From Alopecurus myosuroides (lineage: Eukaryota; Streptophyta; Magnoliopsida; Poales; Poaceae): 64,000 nt of DNA. The translations under genes were made by a program, and so were the position numbers. Under the pieces are notes generated by a model, which saw nothing but the letters and a program-made list of their open reading frames with translations, had not been told where the DNA came from and made no database searches. Every line of letters begins with the position of its first letter. Position 1 is the first letter of the stretch. The stretch spans positions 30,801,523 through 30,865,522 of the forward strand of contig CM054061.1 in the NCBI GenBank assembly GCA_028641055.1, read 5' to 3'. Of the stretch, positions 10,661-22,136 are shown piece by piece.

Positions 10661-13280
10661 TTATTCCAGTAATTTAACCGGCTTATATTTAGATTTATTT
10701 ATTCTATAATTTTTTTGTGGGCACATTTATAAATAAATTTGAACGGTTAGTATTTTCGAATTTCGATATCCTGCCACCCACATAAATAACGACGCGAATC
10801 TGAAACCTGACCCTGCAACATAAATGTAAAATAAAAAAATATACATACGTAATATACATTTACAACATAAATATATTATATATAGCTCAATTTTTACGGA
10901 CCACGAGGCTCCGAAACCCGTCTTTCGGTAAAATACTATAACGTGCTCCTGCCGTCATGTACCCCCCTAGACGGGTATCGAAAGGGGGTAGAACCTTACC
11001 TTCTATTATACATTCTTAGGTCACAGAAACATGTCAAGACAAGTTAGGACCAAGGATTCTATAACATTCCCTTGGGTATACCCGCGGCGAGAGTTTCGCG
11101 GTTTTCGGTCCTCACAACATGCGTGAAACTCCCGTATCGTACAAACAAGAGGGAAACTTGTCAAGAGTTGGGGCATATCTTTCTCTTGTGACTTCCTAGA
11201 GCATACCTACATAACCAAACAACTAGTTGAACTTTTCTACCCTCTTTTGACGCCGTTACCGGGTGTAGACGTATAAGTCTGGTTTTTCTCCAGCGGGGCT
11301 AGGTTTCACCCGAGAGGGGCTACATATCGTCAGGATCCCAACCACAAGTTAGGGGGTGCCATACCATGTGTGTACTTATGTGTTGTGGGTTTTGGATGGC
11401 AAAGATCACTGCTAACGAACAATTTAGTTCTGAAGAATACCTCGTTATAGGGAGGAAAACATGTCAAGCCTAAAATTTCCATTAAAATAAAATACTGCAG
11501 TTCTAGACCAAAGTTGAGTTCTTAAAACGATTGTATTGATTAAATGCAACCAAACTAGTGAAATTATACAATACTTATAATGGAAAATTGACCTAAAAAT
11601 CTTATGTAGAATGCGTAGCTATACAATCAGTAAGCAACCTCCTATACAACGCCAGTTCCTCTTTATCGAATGCAAAACAACGTTGATTCGTATAACAGAA
11701 GACTAACTTGAAGGACCATTGAAAGATAAACCAAACATGTTGGAACAAATCAAAATGTCCAACATCAGATGAGTTAACTGAGTACTCAAAACTAAAATTT
11801 CTAAGTAGGGTGTGGGAGAGCTAGCTCTACGGTGTGGTGATGTCCTTGTCTACCTCGGTGTCGGTTCGATGCATGACAGCCATACTGCACGGGGTGGAGG
11901 TGGGAGAGGCAGTCCATTCCACTGCGTTGACCACGTCTGCGGCGAGGGAATTGCCCGCGGCGGTGCCTATGTCCTCGGCCTTGGTTTCGGTGAGGAAAGC
12001 ATCTGCAGCGGCGTCGCCGGCTAGGCCCTTGGTTTGGTGGACGAAATATTCCATGTCGGCGCCAGCGGAAGTCTCGGACAGCGTCACGGGGTGCAACCGA
12101 GTATGACGCCGGAGAAGATTAGCCGCGGGATTCTTTGCGGTCAGCGGCGGTCATATTGAGGGATCCTCGGGTGCTTCAGTTTGGGGTGGGAGGTGCGCTA
12201 CGCCGGCGAGGCAGCCGAGGGAGCGGGGTTGGAGACGGCAGTGGGGAGAGTAATAGTGGAATTATTCTAGATTCAAAACAGGGTGGGAATTTTTTTTGGC
12301 GGGTGGGGATGGGCAATACGACTGAAGGACCCCGCCAAAAAATAATCGGATATGCGAATGAAGCAAGTCGGATGGTCTACGTAATTGGCCTATATTTATC
12401 TAGATGGTCTACGTAATTGAACCACGTCGTCTACCACATCCACCGGATTCAAAAAAAGGTAGAACATTTGATGTTTTATCCTTTTGTTGTGTTAGTTTAG
12501 GCCCTATCAACCATGAAATATCATATTTGAGTTCAAGTTCTCAAGAGATTTACTCATGGACTCAACGTGAGAGTTCGACATTCACCTCTTCCTGGAGGCG
12601 CGGGGTAAGGGTCTTCTGAAAGGTGTCACCGTTGCGAAATATGTATTTGCTCTTCTACACGCCCACGGAAATAGTATATACATATATTAGTACACCATGC
12701 AGGATATGTAATGTTCCTTGCATCCCACGCGGAGTTTAGCTCGAAACCCTAATCCACAGGACCCAGTATCGTCTACCCCCTTTGACCGGCTTCAAAGGGG
12801 GGTAGACCGTTCGATTTTTCCCATTGTTTGTTTTTAGCGGGATCCTTGGGTCATGTAAAACCAAAAAATTTCCCAAGTTCCTATGATAATCACCAGGTGG
12901 CCTCAACGTGAGTCCGAGAAGAAACAGAGACTTCCTACAATAAGCCGCCTCGCACTAGGGGATATCTGTTTTTCGATCAATTATGCACCCCAACATGATT
13001 GTTCATACATATACTAGTAGCCACGCAAGATTTGTAGTGTCACACCTACATGGTTCTCGCCCAAGGCCACACACGCGGTTCTCCAAGACGACCCCTGTTC
13101 CCCAATATCGACCGATATTAACCTCTATCGTACTAATAATAGTAGTAGTTACAATAAGATTTGAGTTCTTGGTTGACCGTACATTTAATTGATTCGAAAA
13201 CAATTACGTACCATCGTGTAGCTCTGATCGTCTTGTACACGTAATTTCGGACATTCTGGATGTAACAGTGATAAAATTAA
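10661..13280. other. Decayed transposon-like DNA without a firm gene
   Basis: This joins the CACTA-like terminus at 10394 to the ORF at 13281. It holds an 89-codon minus-strand frame at 11827-12096 (alanine/threonine-rich, no domain recognised), several short frames and two C/G-rich hairpins (near 10969 and 12771). Nothing identifies a host gene. Confidence 0.35.
12771..12807. repeat. Hairpin with ~15-bp arms
   Basis: GTCTACCCCCTTTGA is followed after a 6-base loop by its near-perfect reverse complement TCAAAGGGGGGTAGAC (one extra G). A weaker hairpin of the same kind, with CCCCCCT/AAAGGGGG arms, occurs at about 10969-10990, so the motif may be a subterminal repeat of the transposon around it. 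Confidence 0.6.
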
Positions 13281-13979
13281 TTGCCAAAATACAAATTGTG
13301 TGGAGACTTACATATCATCTCTCTCCCCCACTATATGATAGAGTTGTCGGCGGGTCACTCGGACCGAGATGAGGCCCGACATGCTCTGAGTGCAAAAAAG
13401 CAAGGGAAATCTTCTCATATAGTGGACGATGAGGTGCCAAGGACCACCGGTGGTAGATCTGCGAAGAAAGGTGTTTGTCGTAATGCGCCCCACAGCTCAG
13501 CAAAGCCCATGGAAAAGAAGTTGAAGAAAGATAAATATGTGATGGGCATGAGCAAGAAAGAGTACTTACAACTTCGTTGGCGTAACAATCCATATGAATA
13601 TGCTAGGGATAATGATTTGGAGGACATCAGGTTCCACACACGCACACAAAAGAGTAACTACAATGATGTGATTCTCAAACTGAATCACAAGATTGCTCCT
13701 CAAAAGGCCATTGATTTCAAACACATCGATGGTGCCACCGAGTCGAAGATGAGGACGAATCGTCACCGAAAAGCAATTCCTATGAATCTAAACAAAATCT
13801 ACATATATTTAGGTTTAGTTGCTAAACTCTTGGAACACTTGAATAGAAGTGGCACCACCAAATCTTCACAAATCGTGAAGAAAATAGGCATAAACTCGAG
13901 CTCGATGGTAAAAAACAGAGGAGAAGGAAGCTGGCTAGCTCGGGCATTTCATCGAACACCTCTTGTGCATAGGAAATGA
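13281..13979 (+). CDS. Transposon-associated ORF of unknown function (232 codons)
   Basis: An uninterrupted frame between CACTA-like sequence on both sides. The first ~60 residues look unrelated and may be an artefact; the best coding character starts at KLKKDKYVMGMSKKEYLQLR (about residue 85). After it come WRNNPYEYARDND, DIRFHTRTQ and PQKAIDFKHIDG, which resemble the 'DIRFHTRTQ...K.IDF.HI' peptides common in grass transposon-related ORFs. It is lysine- and arginine-rich, with no membrane segment. I do not recognise a catalytic domain. A piece of an accessory ORF of a CACTA or other DNA element is the likeliest reading; a host gene is unlikely. Confidence 0.35.
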   Translation: MPKYKLCGDLHIISLPHYMIELSAGHSDRDEARHALSAKKQGKSSHIVDDEVPRTTGGRSAKKGVCRNAPHSSAKPMEKKLKKDKYVMGMSKKEYLQLRWRNNPYEYARDNDLEDIRFHTRTQKSNYNDVILKLNHKIAPQKAIDFKHIDGATESKMRTNRHRKAIPMNLNKIYIYLGLVAKLLEHLNRSGTTKSSQIVKKIGINSSSMVKNRGEGSWLARAFHRTPLVHRK

Positions 13980-14071
13980 AAAACAAAGTAGAACACACCT
14001 CTCACCTTATAAAATAAAAAAAATAGAGAAGAGGGGGATGAGAAGGGGCGATGATATATAGGAACAGATGA

Positions 14072-14270
14072 CCTCTATTCCCGGTTCGTGATACCACCCG
14101 GGACTAGAAGTTCTCTCCCCTGCCAGCACCGGGCCAGGCACCTCTAGTCCCGGTCCGTATTATGAACCGGGACTAGAGGTCTCGTTCGAACCGGGACTAG
14201 TGGAATCGGAGCATTAGTCCGATTCCGGGAGTTGGAGCCGGAGCATTAGTCCCAGTTCCAAATGGAACTA
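14072..14270. repeat. CACTA-style subterminal inverted repeats (accgggacta motif)
   Basis: Repeated inverted copies of CCGGGACTAGAGG and CCTCTAGTCCCGG, six or more in 200 bases. The motif belongs to the ends of common grass DNA transposons. The motifs differ from those at 10394-10660, so the two ends probably belong to different elements. A degraded terminus TTTCTACTAG follows near 14300. Confidence 0.5.
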
Positions 14271-14798
14271 ATACTAATGTTACAAATCAAAACACTTGTT
14301 TCTACTAGCTCATGCCATTCGATATTATTGTAGAATTTTTATATGCAAGTTGCCCGGGGTTGGATGCACTAGGTGTATGTAAGTTTTGTTAAGCATTGAG
14401 GTTTTATCTATACATATTTTTACTGTCAAGTTGGGTGAACTATAATAATAAAAATGCTTCATATTTTGGTTAATTACATATGTTTATAAGGCCTTATTTG
14501 TTGATTAATCATTATCCTAATGCATTTTGTATGATTTATTTAGTGTTGGACGCATGTTCTTTATGATTCAATTCTAATTATGTAAGTTACCCTTGATACC
14601 ATGCACTAGGTGTATGCAAGTTTTGCAGTTGGTTGCATATTCAGGAGTCCCTATAGCTTATTGGATGTGCAAAACAAAACAAACAAGATAGTAAGTACTC
14701 ATATATATGACATTGGATTGTCATAAAGATCCATGATAACAAAGAGATTCATGTTAAATCCAAGATTTTATCTTCAAAGTAGTTGGAGTGATATTAAA
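14271..14798. other. AT-rich stretch without a gene
   Basis: No ORF or RNA gene was seen. A 'gcactaggtgtatg' motif with similar surroundings occurs twice, about 240 bases apart (14367 and 14604), suggesting an old duplication. Confidence 0.4.
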
Positions 14799-15594
14799 TC
14801 ATAGGAACATTAATATTTCCATAAGTAAACACGTATATGAATATTTAATATTCATAAAGCTAGTCTTGATTAAAATTGTTTTATTAAGAACCCATAAATG
14901 ATAATGATGAGTTGAAATTTTATCATATAAATTGCTTGGTGCTTTTAATGGATCAATTAGTAAATAATTTTGGATTATTGGAGTATTATAAAATATTTCA
15001 AACATGAGTGTGAAGTTAGTCATATTAATGAAATAAAAACAGGTTTTATTTTTGTTATATAAAGCGAAGTGACTTAAGTTCAGTGGGAGCTGAATATAAT
15101 TTTTCAATTCATCAATAGGTCGATTTCCCACTAAGATTTCAATGAAATTAAGAGCTTCCAAAGTGTGAGCTCCTAATAAGTTTCCACCCATTCAAGTGTC
15201 GAGGATATATCCATGACAGTGTGACACCCACATGAAAATTTCGAAGGCCCGGTTCTTTTGCCATCTTGTGAAATAAGCCGCCCCTCCCCAACTTCTCCCA
15301 TAAGCCCACTAGCTTATAACTCGAGGCTTCTAAACCATTTATATAAGAACTAAACTAGAAGCCTCAATTAATAAGCCGAGCGGATTATGGGGGAAGCTGG
15401 GGATTGGACAACTTATTTTTTAAGATGGCAAAAGAACTGGGCCTAAGAAGGGCAGTGGTGGCTTGCTTTTTGGTAGACTTATTTTGAGCATCATTAATTA
15501 TATACCAAGCATCTTTAAAAGTTTCCCCACCACTTTGTTTGAAGGTGAGAATCTTAGCTTGAGGGGATATAACAAAAGGAGTAGAGCTATGCAT
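14799..15594 (-). pseudogene. gag: Gypsy-type gag fragment interrupted by a MITE
   Basis: On the minus strand the frame from 15594 reads through KILTFKQSGGETFKDAWYII, which resembles the 'FKQ..GET..EAW' core of grass gypsy Gag. It is then cut by a MITE at 15443-15246. It resumes beyond the MITE with 'FY...ILDT' (one in-frame stop), then MGGNLLGAHTLEALNFIE, the expected continuation '.GGNFLG.HTLEALN..E'. After about residue 130 of the second part nothing further is recognisable. The fragment is the N-terminal part of Gag, which in an intact element packages its RNA. No zinc knuckle, protease or RT follows, so the element is truncated on this side. Confidence 0.6.
15246..15443. mobile_element. 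MITE, 198 bp, PIF/Harbinger (Tourist-like) candidate
   Basis: The ends are 32-bp imperfect inverted repeats starting GGCCCGGTTCTTTTGCCATC on the left and GGCCCAGTTCTTTTGCCATC on the reverse of the right. Flanks are gaa on the left and taa on the right, which could be a damaged 3-bp TTA/TAA target duplication. No coding capacity. It sits inside the gypsy gag fragment and splits it cleanly. A hAT origin is the alternative. Confidence 0.75.
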
Positions 15595-17418
15595 ACTAAC
15601 AAAACAAAGATGAAATCAAGCTAACAAAGAAAGTTAAAGACTAGAAACTAGAGAGATATTTTTTTTGGATTTTTGATATAAGAGAAACAAAGCTAAAAAA
15701 AGGTAAACTAAGAAAAAACAAAACAAAAGAGAGAAAGTGGAAGGGTGTAACTCCCCTATTTGAAACCTTTAAGTCCTCGGCAATGGTGCAAGAAATATAG
15801 CTTGATGGCGTGAAATCGCACAACCGTTGGGATACACCAAGAGGGAGGTATGATGTATTCTACCAACAAATTTGCGCCAGTTAAGAACCAGGGTGAACAA
15901 TCCGGGTGGAATTCGAAGACTCTTGGTAGGTTTCTTGTGCACAATGTCAGAAATATACCTCGTTGACGGGAGCCAAGCATGGATCTGCACACAAACCACA
16001 AAATCTCTCTTGCTCATAACTTTCCGAGAAGGTTGTCAATCTTTGTGTCTTGCCAAAAACTAGAGAATTAATTGTATCGAATGGTTGGAGGATATTAAAT
16101 GAAAATGGAACAATGAGCAAATGATGATGAAAGAAAGTAAACGAGGTCGTAATCAATGAGGAAAACATGACCGGGGGCCATAGTTTCACTAGTGGTGTTT
16201 CCCCTAAGAATAATAAACATGTTGGGTGAACAAACTAGAGTTGGTCAATTGAAAAATCATGAGCGTATGAAAATACTATTATGAAAAAAAATCACGGATT
16301 CTAACATTGTAGGAATTACGCCAAGGTAAATAGATAGCCATACAACAACATCTATTACTAAAAGTCCACCTTGAGACAGAAATCCATCAAATCTCGCTGG
16401 TATTAAGTTGCAGCAACAAAGTGATTGCTTTTGTGCAATATAAAAATGAAATAATAACAATATGAAATGTAGGAAATAATTCCCATCCGTAGACAAGAAC
16501 ACTGCTCTTTTCTCCCTAGTTGCAACAACACATCGTTCTCCTACACATTTCTGTCACTCGGGTGTTTGTCAAAGGATGCATGAACCCACTATCGAGCATA
16601 TAAACCCTCTCTTGGAGGTGCATACAATAACTTGGCCAAGGAAATCATACACACTGGAGGGCATTGCAAGAAAATATTAAAACAATCTAAAGATATAAGC
16701 GAAGCACTCAAAAAGACATGACAAAGTTATCATAATTTCATGGTTCATCGGATCCCAGCAAACATAACATGTAGCAACAGTGATCTTGATCATGTTAGGA
16801 AGCTCACAAGATCTAAACATGGAGGCACAACAGAGAGAGAACACCATCTAGATACTTCTATGGAAACATAGTCCGGAGGAAATCATGGCGATGTAGAGGC
16901 CTCCGGTGATGATCCCCTTCTCCGGCAGGGTGCCGGAGCAGGACTCCAGAAGCCCAAGATTGGACTTTTGAGGTGACGGAGCCTGTGTAAATGTTTCATA
17001 GCAAAATTTCTCCATCCCCGAGGTTTTTAGGGTTAATTTGATTTTATAGGCGAAGAGGCGGCGCGAAGCGGTGGCCAGGGTGGCGAGGGGCCCACCAGGA
17101 GCGGCCTAGGGTGGACCAGCGCGTGCAGGTCACCTGGTCACCCCTAGCTCCTCTCAGGCCCTCCTTTGGACTCCGTCTTCATTCTGGGGAAAAAAATAAA
17201 TCCCGTAAATTTTCACGACATTTGGCAAATAATTTCTTCACATCTGTTCTGAAATCCCAAAACAACAAAAAAAACAGAATTTGGCTCTTGGTATCTTGTT
17301 AATAGGTTAGTCCATGAAATTATCTGGAAAACGAAGTAAAACATGTAGAAAACATGCAATAACTTAAAGTAAACAAGCATAAAGCATAAAAAATTATAGA
17401 TACGTTTGGGACGTATCA
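15595..17418 (-). mobile_element. Gypsy-type LTR and leader (minus strand)
   Basis: On the minus strand it begins TGATACGTCCCAAACGTATC at 17418, the typical start of a widespread Triticeae gypsy LTR group. It includes a TATA-like CCTATAAAATC near 17045, a G+C-rich promoter stretch at 17050-17160 and then AT-rich leader leading to the gag fragment at 15594. The 3' end of the LTR and the PBS could not be placed with confidence. Confidence 0.65.
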
Positions 17419-17999
17419 ATATAACACATGATGTATCATCATCATGAAGTGTCTATATAACTTATGGATACCAAGAATACCGAGTTGGCCTAAGTTGGTA
17501 TCTCTAATTTTACGGAGGAGTAATTCCCATCTTAGAGCATCGATTCAACATACTCCTTTGGAATTACCCAGTTGCTATCTTTATGTTCACTCAGTTTACA
17601 GTGTGACTCTTGATAGTACCAAAGTAAAACCTATAGAATATATTACCCCCAATAACCTCATGGTCAAATGATGCATTGTAATATAACCGTGTTGTGATTT
17701 GAATCTAGGGACAAGGATGTCTTAGTAGAATCTCTTAGCATATCAACTACTAGGGTATACCCCGCCATATTTTCCCCTTCCAATAATATTCTATTCATTT
17801 ATGCTGACATAAACAATGTCCATGACTAGGAAAAATAGTTATCAAGCATCAAATGAATTAGTCCTAAAAGGTAAGACTATGGTTTAAATTTTGTCATGTT
17901 ACTACACGTGAGCGTGGGTTTTCCTATGAATCTCATATTGAGGAACCATGTCAGTTAAAGTAAATTAATATGAATCATAATTATGAAAGAGATGTATTA
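17419..17999. other. AT-rich sequence, no gene seen
   Basis: It lies between the gypsy LTR start and a LINE fragment. Short frames only; probably old transposon DNA. Confidence 0.35.
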
Positions 18000-18525
18000 C
18001 TATTATTGCATTTTTTGCATACATCCAGCATGCATAACCCAAGATCCATCAGCTGTCATTCCTCCAGAACCTCCTTGAACTTGTCCTATTTCTTTGTTGT
18101 CTCGGTGTTCTCCCATGGATGTAGAATCTCATTAAAGTCTCTCCCTATTAGCCATGGCTTGTTGCTTTGATCCTTGAGGGTACAGGTAAGTTTCCAAGCT
18201 TTGTACTTCTCGTCCAACTTTGGTTCCCCATAGATGCCGGTGTACCTCCACGTGAACCCATATTAATCCACTATGTCCATATCAATACGATATATGGACA
18301 TAAATGGATGCACTTCCACCTTTAACCCCTTCTTCCAAAAAACAACCAACCCCCCATTCGTCTCCACACAATTTTGAACCACCATTTGAGTCATGCCTAA
18401 CTTCCATCACAACTATTCCAGTCTCCCTCTGTCCATTTTTATCTCAAACAAGAGCACGTCAGAGTCCTCCTTCTTCTGGAGATCCAGAAGACCATTAACA
18501 ACCCGGTCACTCCCCAACCCCCGGC
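18000..18525 (-). pseudogene. LINE ORF2 endonuclease fragment (minus strand)
   Basis: With several stops, the minus strand reads, in order, GLGSDRVVNGLLDLQKKEDS, VLLFEIKMD, VHPFMSIYRIDMDIV, TWRYTGIYGEPKLDEKYKAW and PWLIGRDFNEILHPWEN. This is the known order of the N-terminal APE-type endonuclease of L1-type plant LINEs, which nicks target DNA to prime reverse transcription. The second half of the endonuclease and the RT are missing. It is on the opposite strand to the LINE near 44-49 kb and so is a separate insertion. Confidence 0.75.
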
Positions 18526-18970
18526 TAGTCTAGCCCGCCAGCCTCATAGGGACTCGCGGGGCTGTTTTGATAGCTCCGTGTACAATACATTTTTAACCAT
18601 TTCCTCCTCATTTCCCACCTTGTTTTTCTTTGCAACATTATCCATGCCTTTCTCAAAAATCAGCTCGCTCCTCCGCTTGCCTCCCACCTCAACACCCTCT
18701 GTGGACTAGTACCCATATGTCTCGCTTTCCCTTCGCTTATAAGTGATTTTTTCTTTTATTTGTTTTTTCGGTTTAAGGATCTTCACCATCACCCCCGAGA
18801 TCAATCGCGTCGAACTGCATTGCATTGCTACTATTTACACCAGTTTAGGTTTGATTCTGATCTTCTTTTCCATTTCCACACTCTTTGACCGCGATTGATT
18901 CAGCAACACATTTTGTTCGAGTCGAGAAGTGTCACCACCTCCAGCGTCTCCTAGAGCCCGCCTCGCCACA
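18526..18970. other. Pyrimidine-rich non-coding stretch
   Basis: Rich in C and T with no convincing ORF. It could be 5' sequence of the LINE fragment on its left (minus strand) or the interrupted flank of the LTR that starts at 18971. Confidence 0.3.
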
Positions 18971-20384
18971 TGATGTCTACGCACGCTTCTATTCTTGTAG
19001 ACAGTGTTGGGCCTCCAAGTGCAGAGGTTTGTAGAACAGCAACAAGTTTCCCTTAAGTGGATCACCCAAGGTTTATCGAACTCAGGGAGGTAGAGGTCAA
19101 AGATATCCCTCTCAAGCAACCCTGCAATTAAGATACAAGAAGTCTCTTGTGTCCCCAACACACCCAATATACTTGTCATGTATATAGGTGCACTAGTTCG
19201 GTGAAGAGATAGTGAAATGCGAGTAATATGGATGGTTATAAGTAATAATAGCAATCTGAAATAAATATGGCAGCAAGCAAACATGTAGCAGAACAGGCGG
19301 AAAATGGTGTTTCAATGCTTGGAAACAAGGCCTAGGGATCCTACTTTCACTAGTGGACACTCTCAACAATGAAAACATAATTGAATTAATAAATACCAGC
19401 TCTTCACTATGCTACTCCGAACCACTCTCCGATCGAATAACAACACCAATCCATGCGTAGGGCTTTAACAACACTCCTCAGAGTAAGCACTTTCCCAACT
19501 AAGTAACCCCCACGCTATAACCATGGGACCCAGATGGTTCCACGCAAACACCACAATTTCATAGGGTTATCCAACACAAAATATAAATATAATGCTAAAC
19601 CACATGGTGCGCACACTCTCACCTTTACACCGTGGTCAAAGTGTTTACGAAGATCTCATAACAAAAACCACTTGAGTAGCATAATAGATGAAGAATAATA
19701 TCTACGAATTCAAGTAGATTACAAAGCTCACGATCACATATATATCACACCATGGGAGAGAGAGATGAACCACATAGCTACAGGTAAAGCCCTCAGCCCC
19801 GGGGGAGAACTACTCCCTCCTCGTCATAGGAGACAACAACGGTTATGGAGATGGCGGTGGAGTCGATGGAGATGGCTTCCGGGGGCACTTCCCAGTCCCG
19901 ACAGGGTGCCAGAACAGAGATCTGTCCCCCGAAACTTGTCGGTGGCGGCGGCGGGGCTACGGATGTATTTTGTGGAAAAGGTCGATTCTTCTAGAGTTTT
20001 CCCTCGGAGGAGTATAAATAGGCGAAAGGGCAAAGGCGGTGGAGCCCTGGGGGCCCCACACCACCCCTCGGCGCGGCCAAGGGGGGCGCCGCCCTATGGT
20101 GTGGGCCCCCTGAGGCCCCCCTCCGTGTCTCTTCGGGACTCCGTGGAACCTTCGGGAATTCTAAGACTTCCGGGCTTGAAATTTTCCAATTCCGAGAATA
20201 TTTCCAGAACAACTTTTCTGAAACTAAAAACAACAGAAAACATGGAACTGGCTCTGTGGCATCTTGTCAATAGGTTAGTCCGAAAAATCGATAAAAAATA
20301 CATAAAAAAGGGAGAAAACATGTAGCAATTGGCATAATATCATAATGGAGCATCAGAAATTAGGGATACGTTTTTGACGTATCA
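18971..20384 (-). repeat. Isolated gypsy-type LTR, 1414 bp
   Basis: The plus strand runs TGATGTCTACGCACGC...GACGTATCA; read on the minus strand it starts TGATACGTC and ends GTAGACATCA, a complete LTR of a common Triticeae family. A TATA-like stretch lies at 20011-20020. No PBS or internal region is recognisable on the left and no PPT on the right, so it looks like a solo LTR. The 5-bp flanks (ccaca / gccat) do not form a clear target duplication. Confidence 0.75.
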
Positions 20385-21009
20385 GCCATCCAGACTCAAC
20401 GACTTATCGGCTGCTAAAGACTCCACAACCTATCGACTACTATTTAGAATCGAAACTTTTCCTTGAGTCTCTACCCGACTCAAACAAGTCGAGTAGACAC
20501 TCGTGGGCTAATGATGTGGGGACACTCGACACGTCCCCTACTTGAGCCTACCGGCTGCTACGCTATGGGGAGCCCAATCGAAGGCCCATCCGGGTCCAAG
20601 AAGTCATCCTTGATTTCTTGAACCACAATACAAGAACTCATATACGTAGTTTAATAGGACTCATGTAAATTCTTCCTGGCTCCATATATAAAGCTAGGAG
20701 GGAGGAGAGAAAAGGGGGACAGGAGACAAGCCACAACTAGACACAATTTTAGACTAGACAATAACGGGACACCCCGTACACACCACCACGACATCGCCAT
20801 TGTAACAGCTGGACTATCTCGCCATAATACAGACCAGACAAGCAGGAGTAAGGGTTTTACCTCGACGAGGGCCCCGAACCTGGGTAAATCTTGCCTCCTA
20901 ATAAGTCGTCAAGATCACCAGCGCGTATTCGTCTCCTAATCTACAAACCATAGTATCTCATATGAGGGATCTGCCGAGTCAAGGTCTCGACAACATCCCT
21001 AGGATCAGA
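20385..21009 (+). repeat. Partial LTR of another retroelement with TATA box
   Basis: A typical grass gypsy U3/R pattern: CCATATATAAAGC near 20683-20695, a purine-rich 'gagagaaaaggggg' stretch, then 'ccccgaacctgggtaaatc' and an end near 'acatccctag'. Only the 3' part of the LTR is present; the upstream part ends at the neighbouring LTR. Confidence 0.5.
20685..20693 (+). promoter_or_regulatory. TATA box of the partial LTR
   Basis: TATATAAAG, followed ~20 bases later by purine-rich sequence, in the expected U3 position. Confidence 0.45.
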
Positions 21010-21124
21010 TGCGCGTCACATATCAAAAAAATAAAAATAAATGACTCTCGACAATACATATGTTAAGTAGGTGCACAATATACAGTTGTAATTAGTATCC
21101 ATTTGTCTCCTTAAAGTAACAAGA

Positions 21125-21690
21125 ATAATAATTAGAGAATGTCGATGCGACTAATTTAGACAGTACAATCGGATAACAAGAATGCACCAAGGATAATCAT
21201 CGACTCTGCTACTAAGATCTACTGCATGCAAGATGGAAAACAAATACTAATTGAGCCGCGGGAGGCTTCGGCGGCCCTAGGGCCAAGCCTGACTTTAGGC
21301 CTTCCGTAATGGGGGTATCTTAGCGCGGTATCATAGGCAATTTGCTTATGTGGCACCCTATTTAATGATGAAAGAGATTGTAGTTGTATCTTATATAAGA
21401 TACAACCCTTACACGAGATCATAGGCAAAAAATATTGCTAGGCCAATCACAAGCAAGTATTAGGCTAAAATCATTAAATGTTACTTGACTTAGATACAAC
21501 TTATAAGATACAATGCATTAGGGTAGTTGTTTCTTATATTTTTCTTCTACCTAGGATAGCGCGCTAAGAGACAATGCATTACGGAAGGCCTTATAGGGCA
21601 CTGCGCGAACCCAAAAACTAGCCCTTTCAATAGTAGTAAACCAATCTCTCACACGGGGTCATTGCCCCCCTCTCCCACCACAAATCTCTA
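21125..21690. repeat. Tandem duplication, copy 1 left part (with MITE)
   Basis: The flanking parts (21125-21294 and 21594-21684) match 23925-24078 and 24590-24731: shared strings include gcgactaatttagaca, caccaaggataatca, atctactgca and ctctcacacgggg. Copy 1 has the MITE at 21298 but lacks about 500 bases that copy 2 has, including the minisatellite. Confidence 0.8.
21298..21590. mobile_element. Tourist-like MITE (PIF/Harbinger), 293 bp
   Basis: Terminal inverted repeats GGCCTTCCGTAATG (left) and CATTACGGAAGGCC (right), with further matching CTTAGCGCG / CGCGCTAAG sequence inside. An exact TTA target duplication flanks it (21295-21297 and 21591-21593). The duplicate copy near 24.6 kb lacks the element, confirming the insertion. 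No coding capacity. Confidence 0.93.
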
Positions 21691-21836
21691 AGAGATCTAA
21701 GCGCAATGCTATTTGAGAGCTGTGCGAGGTTCCGTATCGTAGCTGCTTTGATGGCTCCATTGTCCCATTTGTAATAGGCACAACGTGTTTTTTAGAGAAG
21801 CAGTGGGCCGCTGGCTTCACACAGGTCAATGAACCG

Positions 21837-21904
21837 CTTGATGGTTGGTCTGGGCCTTGTATAGACGAGTCTTGATGGTTGGTCTGGGCCTTGTATAGAC
21901 GAGT
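21837..21904. repeat. Exact 34-bp tandem duplication in the Helitron
   Basis: The 34-base unit starting cttgatggttggtctgggcc occurs twice in a row without a mismatch, implying a recent duplication. Confidence 0.9.
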
Positions 21905-22136
21905 TGGTCGCCCCTTTTCCAAACTTCACACGCCTCGCATTGTAACGCTGCCTCTTCGATATTTTCCTGCTCCAGGCGCCTCCTGTTCCGCATTCTCCTC
22001 GGCCAGAAAATTTGTCGCCTCTTCCGTGTCCTCCTTTAGGTACGCCGGATGGACCTGAGTCAGTCGCTGAATTGTACCGTAGATTGGACGGCACGTTGAG
22101 GATGCGCATTTTCTGGTCAGCTATTTAGGGTCGAGC

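Noticed and set aside
10394..14320. One single CACTA element from 10394 to about 14320
   Set aside because: The subterminal motifs at the two ends differ (CGCCGATGGC versus CCGGGACTAGAGG) and the termini do not match, so at least two elements are involved.
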